Assembly (NCBI GenBank): GCA_029859085.1
Contig: JAOUDU010000183.1
Coordinates: forward strand, 1-6,129
Origin: Gammaproteobacteria bacterium
GTDB lineage: Bacteria; Pseudomonadota; Gammaproteobacteria; Pseudomonadales; Halieaceae
Length of the DNA: 6,129 nt
Direction: 5' to 3'
Each line of letters opens with the position of its first letter. Positions within the stretch are counted from its first letter, which is position 1. Below, in pieces: positions 5,374-6,129 of this stretch. The notes below the pieces were generated by a model, which saw only the letters and a list, made by a program, of their open reading frames with translations, was not told the origin of the DNA and ran no database searches. Made by a program: the position numbers and the translations under genes.

Positions 5374-6129
5374 ATGCCCAGATATGTTCCGCTGAGATAC
5401 GTAAAATCCCTGCTCAGGCTGTCCGCCGCCTCGGGTGAGTTGCGCCAGGAACTCGAGACACTGGGCATCGACCCAGTGATTCTGGAGGAATCACCACCGC
5501 CGGATACCGTGCTGTCGACCGATGATTACGGTCGACTATTCATGCACCTCATAAGGAGGATGCAGCCTGGCCTCCAGGCATCCAATGGTCAGCTCAACAG
5601 CCTGCTGGAATTCAGCACCTACCGCATGATGTACCAGGCCATGGTGCACGCGCCCAACCTGCGGGAGGCGCTGCGGCGGGCAGCGGCCTACTTTCAACGT
5701 TTCCAGCCCAGTGGTGAGACATTCCACCTCGAACCCTCAGGGGAACTGGTCAGGCTGCGTTTTGATATTCATGGTGACAGTAATACCAGCCAGGTTCCCG
5801 CGAATAATTTCTGTATGGGCCAACTGCATTGGTTACCCGGCGTCACTGGCCAGCTACTGGCTCTTTCTACCTGGCACAGGACAGCCAGCTGGTGTATCGG
5901 CAGCTACATTGATCTTGAACGAGTTGAGTTGCAGGCCGGCCGCAAATCGAACAAGACCTACCAGGAACTTTTCGGCAAACCCGTCCAGTTCGGCGCTACG
6001 CAATCCGCCTTTTATTTCAACCCGCGTTACCTGGATTTCCCCGTCGTACAGAATGAAGCAACCCTGTCGCAAATGCTGGACAGCTTTCCGGCAAAACTGC
6101 TGGAGCTGGACGAACTGAAACTCAGCCTT
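5374..6129 (+). CDS. AraC-family transcriptional regulator (OruR-like, arabinose-binding-type N-terminal domain), 3'-truncated by window end
   Basis: An open frame of 252 codons from ATG to the last base, with no stop, so the gene continues outside. Residues 1-40 (VPLRYVKSLLRL... GIDP) and the block FSTYRMMYQAMVHAPNLREA (80-99) match the start of the ligand-sensing domain (PF12625 type) of OruR/ArgR-like AraC regulators. The stretch YQELFGKPVQFGATQSAFYF (196-215) followed by NPRYLDFPV is the conserved end of that domain. Full-length family members are about 330-350 aa, so the two C-terminal helix-turn-helix motifs are missing here only because of the window edge. A GTG at 5344 is in frame but has no ribosome binding site; ATG 5374 fits the family N-terminus. 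It lies 109 bp after the acyltransferase and may control the neighbouring lipid genes, which is inference. Confidence 0.88.
   Translation, partial: MPRYVPLRYVKSLLRLSAASGELRQELETLGIDPVILEESPPPDTVLSTDDYGRLFMHLIRRMQPGLQASNGQLNSLLEFSTYRMMYQAMVHAPNLREALRRAAAYFQRFQPSGETFHLEPSGELVRLRFDIHGDSNTSQVPANNFCMGQLHWLPGVTGQLLALSTWHRTASWCIGSYIDLERVELQAGRKSNKTYQELFGKPVQFGATQSAFYFNPRYLDFPVVQNEATLSQMLDSFPAKLLELDELKLSL

Overview
The window reads as a chromosomal segment of a moderately GC-rich proteobacterium. By protein style and gene neighbourhood I would guess a marine gammaproteobacterium of the Halieaceae/Spongiibacteraceae type. That taxonomic guess is inference from family content, not from a marker gene. 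There are no RNA genes, CRISPR arrays, transposases or phage genes.

Layout, left to right: (1) the last 17 codons of a short-chain dehydrogenase/reductase (+). (2) Converging on it, a complete DUF3336-type patatin-like lipase (-). (3) A 280-bp spacer with an AT-rich island that probably holds the lipase promoter. (4) A tight two-gene operon on the - strand: an ACAD10/11-type (APH-fold) small-molecule kinase, then a 387-aa protein of unknown function with a possible CrtC/AttH-like two-domain lipocalin build. (5) A 195-bp divergent promoter region carrying a perfect 11-bp inverted repeat (25 bp overall). (6) A complete PlsC-superfamily acyltransferase of the MGAT/TMEM68-like branch (+), followed by a GC-rich hairpin. 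(7) The first 252 codons of an AraC/OruR-type transcriptional regulator (+), cut by the window edge before its DNA-binding domain.

Together the genes look like a lipid or fatty-acyl handling neighbourhood: a lipase that releases fatty acids, an acyltransferase that can put acyl chains back, a kinase whose relatives act on hydroxy-acyl substrates, an SDR and a ligand-sensing AraC regulator. Each family assignment rests on visible motifs. The joint pathway is inference. The least explained parts are the kinase plus unknown-protein pair and the long inverted repeat that sits where it could control both divergent units.
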